This document shows, in pieces, positions 48,265 through 57,098 of a stretch of 64,000 nt of DNA. Source of the DNA: Ruminococcus sp. (GTDB lineage: Bacteria; Bacillota; Clostridia; Oscillospirales; Acutalibacteraceae); NCBI GenBank assembly GCA_017457955.1, contig JAFTGL010000009.1, positions 62,001 through 126,000 of the forward strand, given 5' to 3'. The notes below the pieces were generated by a model. It had not been told where the DNA came from. It saw nothing but the letters and a program-made list of their open reading frames with translations, and did not search any database. The translations under genes and the position numbers were made by a program. Positions within the stretch are counted from its first letter, which is position 1. Each line of letters starts with the position of its first letter.

Positions 48265-49506
48265 ATGTCAAAGGCTAAGAATATCGTGGTAAACCAGCAT
48301 TATATTTCACAAGGGCTTATTAAGCTGTTCTCAGAAAACCAAAAATCTGTCTTTGAGTTCAATGTAGAAAACGAAAAGGTTTATCGTGCAGCTATTAGTA
48401 AAACTATGTATGGTAAGAAAATATATGAACACTCGGGTTTACCCGAAAACACACTTGAACTCTTTTTCAAAAAAATTGAGGATAAATATATCCCTACAAT
48501 CAAGTCGGTAATTGAATTGCTAGATAATGATCGTATAGAGGACGCATAAGAGGTAATAAAATCCATCGTAAAATTGTATTTGTTTTTTTATTACCGAAGT
48601 GGAGCTGTCCTTTATGAACTAGGATATCAAAATCATTTGATTCAAGAAAGAATAGTTAGTAAAATGCTGGATCGTATTTCAAACTATTCATATCTAGATA
48701 AATTATCAAAAGCTATAATAAATGACTATAAAATGGTTATTGTCAAAACCAACAAAAAGGGTTTTCTGTTAAGTGATCAGTATATCTCAACTGCTTCGCT
48801 TGATTGTAAAGGTAAAATCGCTAATTATTCAAATAGAACAATAGGTTTTGTAAATTGCCTTATTATGCTACCTATTTCTTCTAAGTATTATGTGTTGTTT
48901 TATAATGGGAGGTTAACCTTGAACGCTTTTCTCTCAGAAAAGCGTATTGTGGAATTATCCAACGAAGACTTGTTTCTACTTAACAAGGCAATTCTAAGAA
49001 ACAGTTACAAAAAGTGTATTGCGATGCACGAACAAGATTTTAATGATATAACATCATTCAAATCTGATTGCGATGGTACAACAGGTGTTCTTGTTCGTTA
49101 CAATAATGGATTGTTCTCTGAATACGCATTAAAAAAAGAAGTGTTTTTATATGACGCTGATTTAGATATATTTAATAAGCATCTGCAATATGTAAGCGAG
49201 TTACAGCAGTTCAAAAAGAACCATCTCAGAGATATTTCCAGAAATGATTTGTGTTTATGCGGCAGTGGTAAGAAATACAAAAAATGCTGTATAGATAAAT
49301 ACCAAAAATCACTGTTGATTTATCAAAGACTAAAACTCAATGATTCTTCTTGGATGTGTACTCCAAGCGAATGTGTTGAATTCCCTATACATAGTTTCTG
49401 GGGACAAAAAGAAGGGTTATCTCCTATTTCAAAGGACATATTAACAACCGAGGAGAAAAACTCAAAAAAGCAAACTTATGAAGTGAATTATTCTATCAGT
49501 CCATAA
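48265..49506 (+). pseudogene. DUF4238-like protein with C-terminal SEC-C motif, one in-frame stop
   Basis: The frame is open from 48265 to 49506 except for a single TAA at 48547-48549; the reading continues in the same frame as EVIKSIVKLYLFFYYR. N-terminus NQHYISQGLIKLFSENQ is the DUF4238 signature. Near the end RNDLCLCGSGKKYKKCC is a SEC-C zinc knuckle. Intact, it would be ~413 residues. The stop could be a nonsense mutation or suppressed; otherwise only a 94-residue stub and an N-truncated 310-residue piece are made. AT-rich; function unknown. Confidence 0.75.
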
Positions 49507-50206
49507 ATGCTTTTATGCAGTTATGGGCTGATAGTTTTGTACTTGTAACACCAAAAATGTAATAGACATTGGATCTGCTCTATTGATTGATTTTGAAGCC
49601 TACAAAACTAAATATTTATCCGTTTTTCACTTCAAAAGCGTTACATCTCTGGGCACAAATCAAAACAGACTACCACAGATTTGTTAAACCTCAAGTGAAA
49701 TCTCGGCATGACCATTTTGTAGAAGAAATGGCTTAAATACTGGATTTTTGAGCATAAAACGCACTATTCATCTGCATTTTTGATCAAAAATTCAAAAAGG
49801 TAGTGAAATTACCCTACCTCTCCCAAAAAATGCGATACAGCTCAATTCTGGACGTTTTAGAGCTATTCTACGATACAGTTCCGGCTTTCCTAATAAAGAG
49901 CATATACTCAGCTATTCATTCTCACTTTAAAGCCCCCCTAAACCATACCGTAACGCTCAAACTGCATAAGGCATAGATTTATCCTACTTGTGGCTTTTCG
50001 AACATCTAAAGCCATATATATAGTACTTTTCCAACCTGAAAAGAGTTACATCTTCAAGCAGATTGATGCACATAAAAAGAACCGAGAAAACTCGGCTCTT
50101 TTTATGTGCGACTCTCGGATATGGATAGTCGTTCTGTTATTATCTGCACTGTTTTTTAATTGGTTTTTAGAGATAATTTATTACAAATTGTTTATGCCAC
50201 CATTTT
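49507..50206. other. 700-base gene-free segment
   Basis: No convincing coding region was found. It contains the palindrome TTTTTGATCAAAAA at about 49777, two CGATACAG words at about 49832 and 49872, and the long hairpin listed separately. It divides the mob/DUF4238 part from the MBL operon and could hold degraded sequence. Confidence 0.5.
50068..50109. terminator. Long bidirectional hairpin
   Basis: About 19 bp per arm with one mismatch, centred on AAAA: GCACATAAAAAGA-A-CCGAG against CTCGG-C-TCTTTTTATGTGC. T-rich on both sides, so it can terminate in both directions. Confidence 0.75.
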
Positions 50207-51346
50207 TTAATGTATCATCATAATTACTTCTTTGTTTTTGTCTTCCGTTACAATAAATAGATATTTTCGTTCACTGATTAAATCCTTAATTACCAAGCCG
50301 CTCGGAAGGCGATATTTGTTATTTTTTCCTGCTGAAATTACAAAGAATGAATTTAACGATGAAAAACGACTATTATAATTGCGATACGAGCCATGATGAG
50401 GTACCTGAACACAGCCAATGTAATTCCAGTACGTCTTATATGCTTCATAAAGTTCTTCCCAATTTGATTTGGCGTTATAATCTCCTGTGTATAAACATCC
50501 ATTTGGCTTTATTACTTCAAATATACACCGGTCAAAATAATAATCTTTAATTGGGCATCTGAATTGATTAAACGGCAGGATAAAAGTTTGATTTATATCC
50601 GGTTTTTGAATTCCAGAGAAAAGAGTCATTGAGTTTGTGTTTAAACTGCCATCCACTTCACTATAAGCTTTTTTTACAGCAGTCCTAATTGATTTATGTC
50701 CCCATAAGTCAATAATATCTTCAATCCTTTTATCTTCTGGGAGGCATCTGTTTAATGCGTCTATGAGTTGGTTAGCTCTATCTCGAAATCTAAGATTAAA
50801 CGGAACATATTCCCAGTAATGTGACAGATAGTTTTCTGCTATATAATCCGTTTCTAAAATATTAATTCCAGATTGAACTGTACGATTATTATATCGCTCT
50901 TCTAATACTTCGCTTTCATTATCATCATAATTTCTTACGGTTATTATTCTTGTGTTATCAGATTCTCTGCGTAGAGTTTCATACGGATTACTTATAAATC
51001 TATACAAAAAGTCATCCATATCATTCTCGTTTGAATCGCATAGGTATTTTAAAGATAATAAATAGCGATCATTTTTTGAGGTAAGGGGGAGTACTAGATA
51101 CTTTACATTACAATAGTGCAGAAGAAATTCTAATCCATTAACATGATCAACATCTAAATGAGAAATAAAAACAAATAGTATTGTTTCGTTTTCATATAAA
51201 TTCGATTTGATCTCTTTTTTGAGAATTTGTTTACTTGTTAATGAACCGCAATCATATACTACATTAATCCTTTCCTCATTGTATAGTTTGAATTGTTCGA
51301 GGTAAAATGCACCTTGCCCTACAGGTAGAAAACTTCTCAGCATCAT
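50207..51346 (-). CDS. ComEC-like MBL-fold hydrolase
   Basis: 379 residues from the ATG at 51346, which has GAGG six bases upstream and aligns with the start of the related gene at 52766; a GTG at 51358 overlaps the previous stop. Beta-lactamase-fold motifs: SHLDVDHVNG (HxDxDH as in ComEC rather than HxHxDH), TGDYN, and VPHHGSYRN. No membrane helices. Probably a metal-dependent nuclease or phosphodiesterase. Last gene of an MBL-TM-MBL operon. Confidence 0.8.
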   Translation of the reverse strand: MMLRSFLPVGQGAFYLEQFKLYNEERINVVYDCGSLTSKQILKKEIKSNLYENETILFVFISHLDVDHVNGLEFLLHYCNVKYLVLPLTSKNDRYLLSLKYLCDSNENDMDDFLYRFISNPYETLRRESDNTRIITVRNYDDNESEVLEERYNNRTVQSGINILETDYIAENYLSHYWEYVPFNLRFRDRANQLIDALNRCLPEDKRIEDIIDLWGHKSIRTAVKKAYSEVDGSLNTNSMTLFSGIQKPDINQTFILPFNQFRCPIKDYYFDRCIFEVIKPNGCLYTGDYNAKSNWEELYEAYKTYWNYIGCVQVPHHGSYRNYNSRFSSLNSFFVISAGKNNKYRLPSGLVIKDLISERKYLFIVTEDKNKEVIMMIH

Positions 51347-51354
51347 AGCAGGCC

Positions 51355-51864
51355 TCACTTGTTTTCTGAATCTTTTTTCATAAGCTCTACGATTCTTCCT
51401 GCAAATTTTTTACAAGATAGAACAAAAACTAAAACAAGCATTATGAAAAGTATGGATAATAATTTGTTTTCTCCCAATAATGAAAGAATAGTAAGAATAA
51501 CGAATAGAGTGATACTAGTTCTAGAAAATGCATACTCTCTGGATAAAGTATCCATAATTGGGTATTGTTTTTTAGCTGTATTAAATCTTTTGTAATCATC
51601 ATCAAAAGGAATCAAATGCGTTGCCTTAAGTAATGGCTCAATTGCAATAGATCCTATTCGATTGATTACTAGGCCGATTTCGTATGAAATGGCAAATATA
51701 ACTATTGTAATAATTATTTCTGAGCCAGAGGAAAGAGTCTCAAAATAGTCTTTTTTCAGATATGGTTTGACACTTGATATATTTATCAAAAAAACACATC
51801 CTATAAATACTAATCCAATCAAAAACCGATTTAAAAGATCATAAAGAGGTATTTTTATTTCCAT
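51355..51864 (-). CDS. Small membrane protein between two MBL genes
   Basis: 169 residues with four predicted membrane helices in two pairs (~12-30, ~48-68, ~115-135, ~137-152) and a polar loop between the pairs. No known family recognised. Its ATG overlaps the stop of the upstream MBL gene (TAATG), and its end overlaps the next gene, implying tight coupling. Confidence 0.7.
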   Translation of the reverse strand: MEIKIPLYDLLNRFLIGLVFIGCVFLINISSVKPYLKKDYFETLSSGSEIIITIVIFAISYEIGLVINRIGSIAIEPLLKATHLIPFDDDYKRFNTAKKQYPIMDTLSREYAFSRTSITLFVILTILSLLGENKLLSILFIMLVLVFVLSCKKFAGRIVELMKKDSENK

Positions 51865-52766
51865 TAGTTTCCTTCCTTAGTATATAGGGTTCCTAAATAT
51901 GTACCGTAGTTATTGTTTGTAATGCTCTCATCCACTAGGAATGCAGTGTCATAACTGTAGTTTTCGGCAGAAACAAAAATATGAGCCTTACCAGTATCGC
52001 AATCAAATACAATGTCCTTTGCTGAGTTTTGGGTTATGGTATTATAGCCCGAATAGTAATCCAGATTTTTTGAAGGAGCTTCTCCGATAATAATTAAACT
52101 TGGATTTAACTTTTTTAGTACATCTGAAGATACTTTTCCAGAATCCCTTCAATGATGAGGTGCGAACAATACATCTACTTCAGGCCAATCGATCTTATCC
52201 TTAACTTTTTCTAAAAAGCTATGTTCTAAATCTCCCATCCACATTACTTTTATTCCATTTTCTAAAGAATAAGTGAAGATAGTGGAGATGTTATTAAAGC
52301 CTTTTCCTTCAGATACTGCCTTTTTTGCCTCTTGATATTCAGTATTAGATGTTATTGGCCATAAATAATTGATACCGGAACTACCTCTTTGCTCATCGTT
52401 TTCATTCATCCATTTCCTACGGCAGCCTTTGAAAACATAATAAGCATACTCTCCATCTCTCAATTTACAATAGTGCTTAAAATCGTCAGTTTCATCCGGT
52501 TTAATTGCTGAATTTTCTACACAATAAAAATTGACAATTGTAATCTTATCATCTAAGTATTTTATTCCTTGAATATGGTCTTGATCAGGATGTGTAGACA
52601 TAAATCGAACTATTTGTTTTCCATTCTTCTAATCAATTATTTCATTGACAATATCTTCTTTGTTATCGTCAGTTAAACAACAATCAATAATTGAAAAATT
52701 ATCAGAGTTATGTTTTATATAAAACATATCGCCATTACCCACAGAAAATGATTTGATTATAGACAT
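51864..52766 (-). pseudogene. Second ComEC-like MBL protein, two in-frame stops
   Basis: ~300 codons in one frame from the ATG at 52766 (AGGAGG upstream), interrupted by TAG at 52629-52631 and TGA at 52149-52151. N-terminus IIKSFSVGNGDMFYIKH is parallel to the paralog LRSFLPVGQGAFYLEQ. The metal motif STHPDQDHIQG (HxDxDH) and MGDLEH are present. The TGA replaces the residue after APHH, where the paralog has Gly (PHHGS), so GGA to TGA is likely. Only the fragment 52601-52149 is uninterrupted. First gene of the operon. Confidence 0.75.
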
Positions 52767-53299
52767 ATAAATTCCTCCTAAAAATATATACTATTATTTT
52801 ATCATCAATATATATTTTTTTACAATAATCGACATATCTAAAGAAATTAATATATATTTGTGCATATCAGACTAAAAAAGATAAACTGTTTTGTGAACAA
52901 AAACTAAATGCCATCAATTAATGCAAGAGATAGTGTTAATTGATGGCATTGTAGACTATAACAATAATTAATAAATATTTACCTATTCTCTATTATCCGC
53001 CAAAAATAGCACCTAAACCTTTTTAGGTGAAAAAGAGTAGCTATTTGAAGTGTATTATGTGATACAAACTTTTGATGACAAGCAATGAAAGTAATAATCA
53101 AAGAACCAAAATCTTTTTCATTATATTCCTGTTCACAAATTTGTATATGAAATCTTGTTGCTTTAGCACAGATTTTAATAATCATTTTTAACTATATCTA
53201 TAATTGTAAAATCCCCACTAAAAATGATAGAATATAATAGTAAGGAAAAAAACTAAGAAACAATACATAATATTAGCAAACATGATGGAAGGTGTCCAT
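52767..53299. other. AT-rich gene-free segment with a 15-bp inverted repeat
   Basis: AATGCCATCAATTAA (52907-52921) and TTAATTGATGGCATT (52936-52950) form a perfect 15-bp stem with a 14-base loop. No T-run follows. It lies between divergent operons, so it may be a regulatory site. A weak 68-codon frame on the minus strand (52979-53185) has no ribosome-binding site and no family similarity. Confidence 0.5.
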
Positions 53300-53780
53300 T
53301 TGATAGAAATAATTAATTTAGCTAATAAACCAGAATTATATAGATACGGTTGTTGATTGGCTTTTTGATGAGTGGGGAAAAAAGGAACACCATTATAATA
53401 AGAATTTTTGGGATAGTTGGGTTAAAAGCTCTTTATCGTTACAAGATGTCCCACAAACATACATAGCCGTTGAAAATTCATCGATAATTGGAACTTTTAG
53501 CATTTGGAGATGCGATGTACAGTCAAGGCAAGATTTGTTTCCTTGGCTTGGAGGAATAGTAGTCAGAAAAGATTGCAGAAACAAAGGTGTCGGAAAACAT
53601 ATGATTAATGAAGCGATTAGAATTGTAAGACAGCTAGGATATAAAGAATTGTACCTCTCTACACCACTGGTTAAATACTATGATAGCTTAGGATGGAAGT
53701 TTATAAAAAACATTCCCGATGAAAACGGTAAGTTGTTGCGATTATACCATTATGATCTATATAAAAACACGGAGGATTAA
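53300..53780 (+). pseudogene. GNAT-family acetyltransferase, one frameshift
   Basis: Starts at TTG 53300 (GGAAGGTG upstream) reading IEIINLANKPELYR, then shifts frame near 53345 and continues DTVVDWLFDEWGKKEHHYN... to 53780. The acetyl-CoA motif GGIVVRKDCRNKGVGKHMINEAIR and C-terminal LYLSTPLVKYYDSLGWKF are typical GNAT. Without the break it would be ~160 residues. First gene of a four-gene cluster. Confidence 0.75.
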
Positions 53781-53782
53781 GA

Positions 53783-54580
53783 ATGAAGAGTTTTAATTTT
53801 AAAGATGAATGGATAAAGCACAATAAGCTTTTTGGAGTAGTAGTAATAGTGTCTGATATAATCTGTTTATTTGTATATGACTATATTACAAAGAATACAA
53901 ATGGACAAGGACAAGATTTAAACATAGAATCAGTAATCATTATAACGATAATTACCTTAATAGCAATATCGGTTATTATTTCTTTTACATACATTATAGC
54001 GTTTATAATCCGTTCAAAAAATGTGGATAACAATAATATGTTTCCTGAGATTGATAAGTGTTCTGTATTTATGAATATTGGAGATTTATCAATTTCATCA
54101 AAAGAAGAAATTCTCGCATGGTATAATGTTGTTGAATACGATATTGTTCAACAAATAGAAAATAAACTTGATCCTGATCAAATAAAAGGGACAGAACATG
54201 TTTGGTTAGTAACAAGTGATTTAAGCCTAGAATTAGATGATAATGAATTAATTACGACAATGAAAAAGAATATTGATAAAGGAATACAGTATTCTTATTT
54301 TTTGCCAGATAAACCTGAAATAAAACTTGATGTTGAGAGACTAAACAATTTATATGGAGACAACAAAATCAAAACTATTTTTCTAAACAATAAGATTGAA
54401 CTATTATTTGATCGTTTTGATGTAATAATATTTGATCCAATCAATGACTATAAAAACTGCTATATTTGTGTTGATTTTAATAAACCGAGAAAATATCGCA
54501 AGATTACCGAAGATGATTCTCGACGATTGATTTCTATGCTACGAAAATTAATGGAAAAGGATGATATAAGTGAAAGCTAA
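53783..54580 (+). CDS. Membrane protein with cytoplasmic domain, paralog A
   Basis: 265 residues. Two membrane helices (~17-35 and ~49-73) followed by a ~190-residue soluble domain: VWLVTSDLSLELDDNELITTMKKN, then FDRFDVIIFDP, and a C-terminal helix. The arrangement resembles phospholipase-D-like folds but lacks an HKD motif, so I assign no function. Its soluble part is clearly related to the next gene. GGAGG precedes the ATG. Confidence 0.7.
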   Translation: MKSFNFKDEWIKHNKLFGVVVIVSDIICLFVYDYITKNTNGQGQDLNIESVIIITIITLIAISVIISFTYIIAFIIRSKNVDNNNMFPEIDKCSVFMNIGDLSISSKEEILAWYNVVEYDIVQQIENKLDPDQIKGTEHVWLVTSDLSLELDDNELITTMKKNIDKGIQYSYFLPDKPEIKLDVERLNNLYGDNKIKTIFLNNKIELLFDRFDVIIFDPINDYKNCYICVDFNKPRKYRKITEDDSRRLISMLRKLMEKDDISES

Positions 54581-55384
54581 AAACGCATTTAGTATTATTA
54601 CATCTATATTTATTCTGGGCATCTTACCCTTGCTTTCTATGATTCCTAATCTAGTTGTGACTGCCTCGGTATATGAAAAAATAACAATATATGGGATTAT
54701 ACTAGCAATGAATCTACTGGTTTTTATTCTTGTGTGGATCTCATTTAGATTCGGTAGAAAGAGTATTATTACCAAGACAATGATGCCTCGTTGTGATTGT
54801 TATCTATGCGAGAATCTTCTTTGCTGTTTTAGGGCAATCAGACCAGGAGTTAATTATAGAGAAAAAATCTTTAATCTTGAATCGAGTGAATTTATTGACG
54901 AATTTGCTTTAGCTTCAATAGAAGCAAAAAATCAAATAAAAGAAGTGTGGATACTATCTCCAGATTTATCATATGAATGTAAGGACTCTTTTTTTACTGA
55001 AGTTGTTAGAAGGAACATGCATAGAGGAATAAAATATAAGTATATAACTCAGTGTAATGCAGATTCACGAGAAAACTCAAAAAGAATATATAATAAGTAT
55101 ACAAATAGAATCACAAAAGATTATACAAAAAACGACTGGCATTTTACTTGGCTAACATTCCAGAACTTGATATTATTCTTAACCTCTATAGCATTGTAGT
55201 TTATAATCCGTCTCCAGACGACAGGCATAAAAGGCATGTTTATTTATGTGTTGGCGAGAACGAGGATAACATACATTCTGTTTATAAAGAGATAAAAGAT
55301 CAAACCTACATTAATAAAGCTATTGACACAATTCGTAGTGTTATTAATTTGAATACACCAATTTCTTTTACTAAGGAGCACTAA
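54570..55384 (+). pseudogene. Membrane protein, paralog B, frameshift near the end
   Basis: Starts at GTG 54570 inside the end of paralog A. Two membrane helices (~7-25, ~35-58), a Cys-rich CDCYLCENLLCC stretch, then VWILSPDLSYECKDSFFTEVVRRNMHRGIKYKY, parallel to paralog A. Near 55146 the frame changes: the first frame ends at 55199, and the second (from 55148, NIPELDIILNLYSIVVYNP) continues to 55384 and completes the shared domain. Probably one lost base. Confidence 0.7.
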
Positions 55385-55385
55385 A

Positions 55386-56477
55386 ATGTCCCATTCAAAT
55401 AAAGAAATGATTTCATTTTTCTTAACAACGAAATGTAATCTAAACTGTATATATTGTTATACTAATAAGGGCACATTTGAACATCAATCTCAAACACTAA
55501 ATTTGGATTTTGCCAAAGCGGGTATTGATGACTATTATGAAACGAATTATAGAAAGCATATTCGTTTTTTTGGAGCAGGTGAACCCACTGAAGAATTTGA
55601 CTTAATGAAAAGTATATTCTATTATGCTAAAAGTAAAGATATTAATACAACAGCTGAAATCCAAACAAACGGTTGCTTTTCGGAAGAAATAGCAAAATGG
55701 CTCGCTTGGAATATCGATATAATATGGATCTCATCAGATGGTACTCCTGATATCCAAGACTATTTTCGACCAATGCTATCAGGGGAGAAATCATCTGTAA
55801 TGATAGAGAAAAACATAAAATATCTTATTAAAAATAAGTGTGGGATGGTTGGAATTCGCTCTACAATAACAGAATCAAATTACGACAAGCAGATACAAAT
55901 GATAAAATACTTTAGTAAGTTGGGAATAAAAAACTTTTGGGTTGATCCTGTGTTTCCTTCAATAGGTGAAACAGAGAATCACAATCGTTGGACTTTTGAT
56001 ATGGGGAGGTTTACAGAAAAATTTATCGAGGCTGTAAAGTATGCTTATTCAAAAGGGATGACATATGGTAGTATATTAACATGTAACTTTGATAAAGCAG
56101 GAGAAATTGCTTGTAGGGCGTTATTGCCAGTTCCACATCTAACAACAGACGGATATGTATCCGCATGCGATATGGCGCTATTTGGAAATGACAATAATCA
56201 TATGAATGTATTTATTTACGGAAAATGGGATAAAGATAATAAAAAAATAATCTATTATCCTGAAAAAATCGAATTATTGCGATCTAGAGTATACCATAAA
56301 ATGGAAAAATGCTCAAAGTGCTCTATAGGTCCGTTTTGCAGGGGATACTGTCCAGGAGAAGTTACAAACGAAACAGGAGACATTTTTGGTTGTAAAACTA
56401 TTATTTGCAATCCAACTAAAATTATTTTTAATCGGCTTACGAATGACGAAAAAAAGTACATATTCTTTCATCCATGA
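55386..56477 (+). CDS. Radical SAM / SPASM-domain protein
   Basis: 363 residues. The [4Fe-4S] motif CNLNCIYC is at C17, C21, C24. A TIM-barrel-like core follows (FFGAGEPTEEFDL, IQTNGC). The C-terminal auxiliary cluster has CSKCSIGPFCRGYCPGE. This is the layout of peptide-modifying SPASM enzymes. No precursor peptide was found next to it. It begins one base after paralog B, with AAGGAG, so it is in the same operon. Confidence 0.85.
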   Translation: MSHSNKEMISFFLTTKCNLNCIYCYTNKGTFEHQSQTLNLDFAKAGIDDYYETNYRKHIRFFGAGEPTEEFDLMKSIFYYAKSKDINTTAEIQTNGCFSEEIAKWLAWNIDIIWISSDGTPDIQDYFRPMLSGEKSSVMIEKNIKYLIKNKCGMVGIRSTITESNYDKQIQMIKYFSKLGIKNFWVDPVFPSIGETENHNRWTFDMGRFTEKFIEAVKYAYSKGMTYGSILTCNFDKAGEIACRALLPVPHLTTDGYVSACDMALFGNDNNHMNVFIYGKWDKDNKKIIYYPEKIELLRSRVYHKMEKCSKCSIGPFCRGYCPGEVTNETGDIFGCKTIICNPTKIIFNRLTNDEKKYIFFHP

Positions 56478-56568
56478 GCATTACTATTGATATTGGAAAC
56501 TACGAACAAACTAATAACCAATTATGCAAACATATATCACAAAAAATAGATATATAATTAAGCTAAAA

Positions 56569-56609
56569 TCGCTCTTTAAGGGGTAAGTAATAAACCACTT
56601 AAAGAGCGA
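56569..56609 (+). terminator. Terminator of radical SAM operon
   Basis: Perfect 12-bp stem TCGCTCTTTAAG / CTTAAAGAGCGA with a 17-base loop, followed by a T-rich stretch. A second small hairpin, ACAGGC-TTCG-GTCTGT (56658-56673) with TTTTTT, follows and may mark the end of the backbone junction. Confidence 0.75.
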
Positions 56610-56712
56610 ATCTATTTATTTGCTACTCTCGATTGTACTCAACTGTCCTTAACGGAAACAGGCTTCGGTCTGTCCCTGATTTTTTCTTTAGAAATGTTCG
56701 TTTCTTATATAG

Positions 56713-56745
56713 CAAAAAGTCCATGCTCACAAAGAACATGGACTT
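56713..56745 (-). terminator. Terminator of the HPr-like gene
   Basis: 9-bp stem AAGTCCATG / CATGGACTT (56717-56745); on the minus strand it is followed by TTTTT. Confidence 0.8.
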
Positions 56746-56772
56746 AATATTTGACTTTTTTGTGTTGACTGA

Positions 56773-57003
56773 TTATACTGTAAAAGGTTTTAACGCTTCG
56801 ATGAACGCGTCTATATCCTCGCCGTCTGCTTCCAAAGCGATCGGTTTGCTGAGATCGAGCGATAAGATACCGATGATGGAATGAGCGTCGATCGAGTATT
56901 CGTTATGATTCAGCGTGATCTGTATCTGCGGATACTTCGCGGTCAGAGCGACAAATTCTCTCGCGCCGTTTACGCCGTTGATATTGATGTTTGTGCTATA
57001 CAT
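56773..57003 (-). CDS. HPr-family protein lacking the active histidine (Crh-like)
   Basis: 76 residues, size of HPr. The HPr motif GLHARPA is replaced by GVNGAREF, so the PTS phospho-acceptor His is missing. The regulatory Ser region is kept: AHSIIGILSL (S42), as in HPr/Crh NAKSIMGVMSL. Such a protein cannot carry PTS phosphate but could be phosphorylated by HPr kinase and act as a CcpA co-regulator like Crh of Bacillus. GGAGGGG precedes the ATG. Monocistronic. Confidence 0.85.
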   Translation of the reverse strand: MYSTNININGVNGAREFVALTAKYPQIQITLNHNEYSIDAHSIIGILSLDLSKPIALEADGEDIDAFIEALKPFTV

Positions 57004-57098
57004 AGAACCCCTCCAAACGACCTTATCTTAGCACTATTTCATAGATGAATCAACAGTAAAAACGCTGAATATTTATCCTATTTACGTGGTGATTTTAT

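Noticed and set aside
52979..53185. 68-codon minus-strand frame
   Set aside because: AT-rich, Cys/Ile-rich composition, no ribosome-binding site and no recognisable domain.
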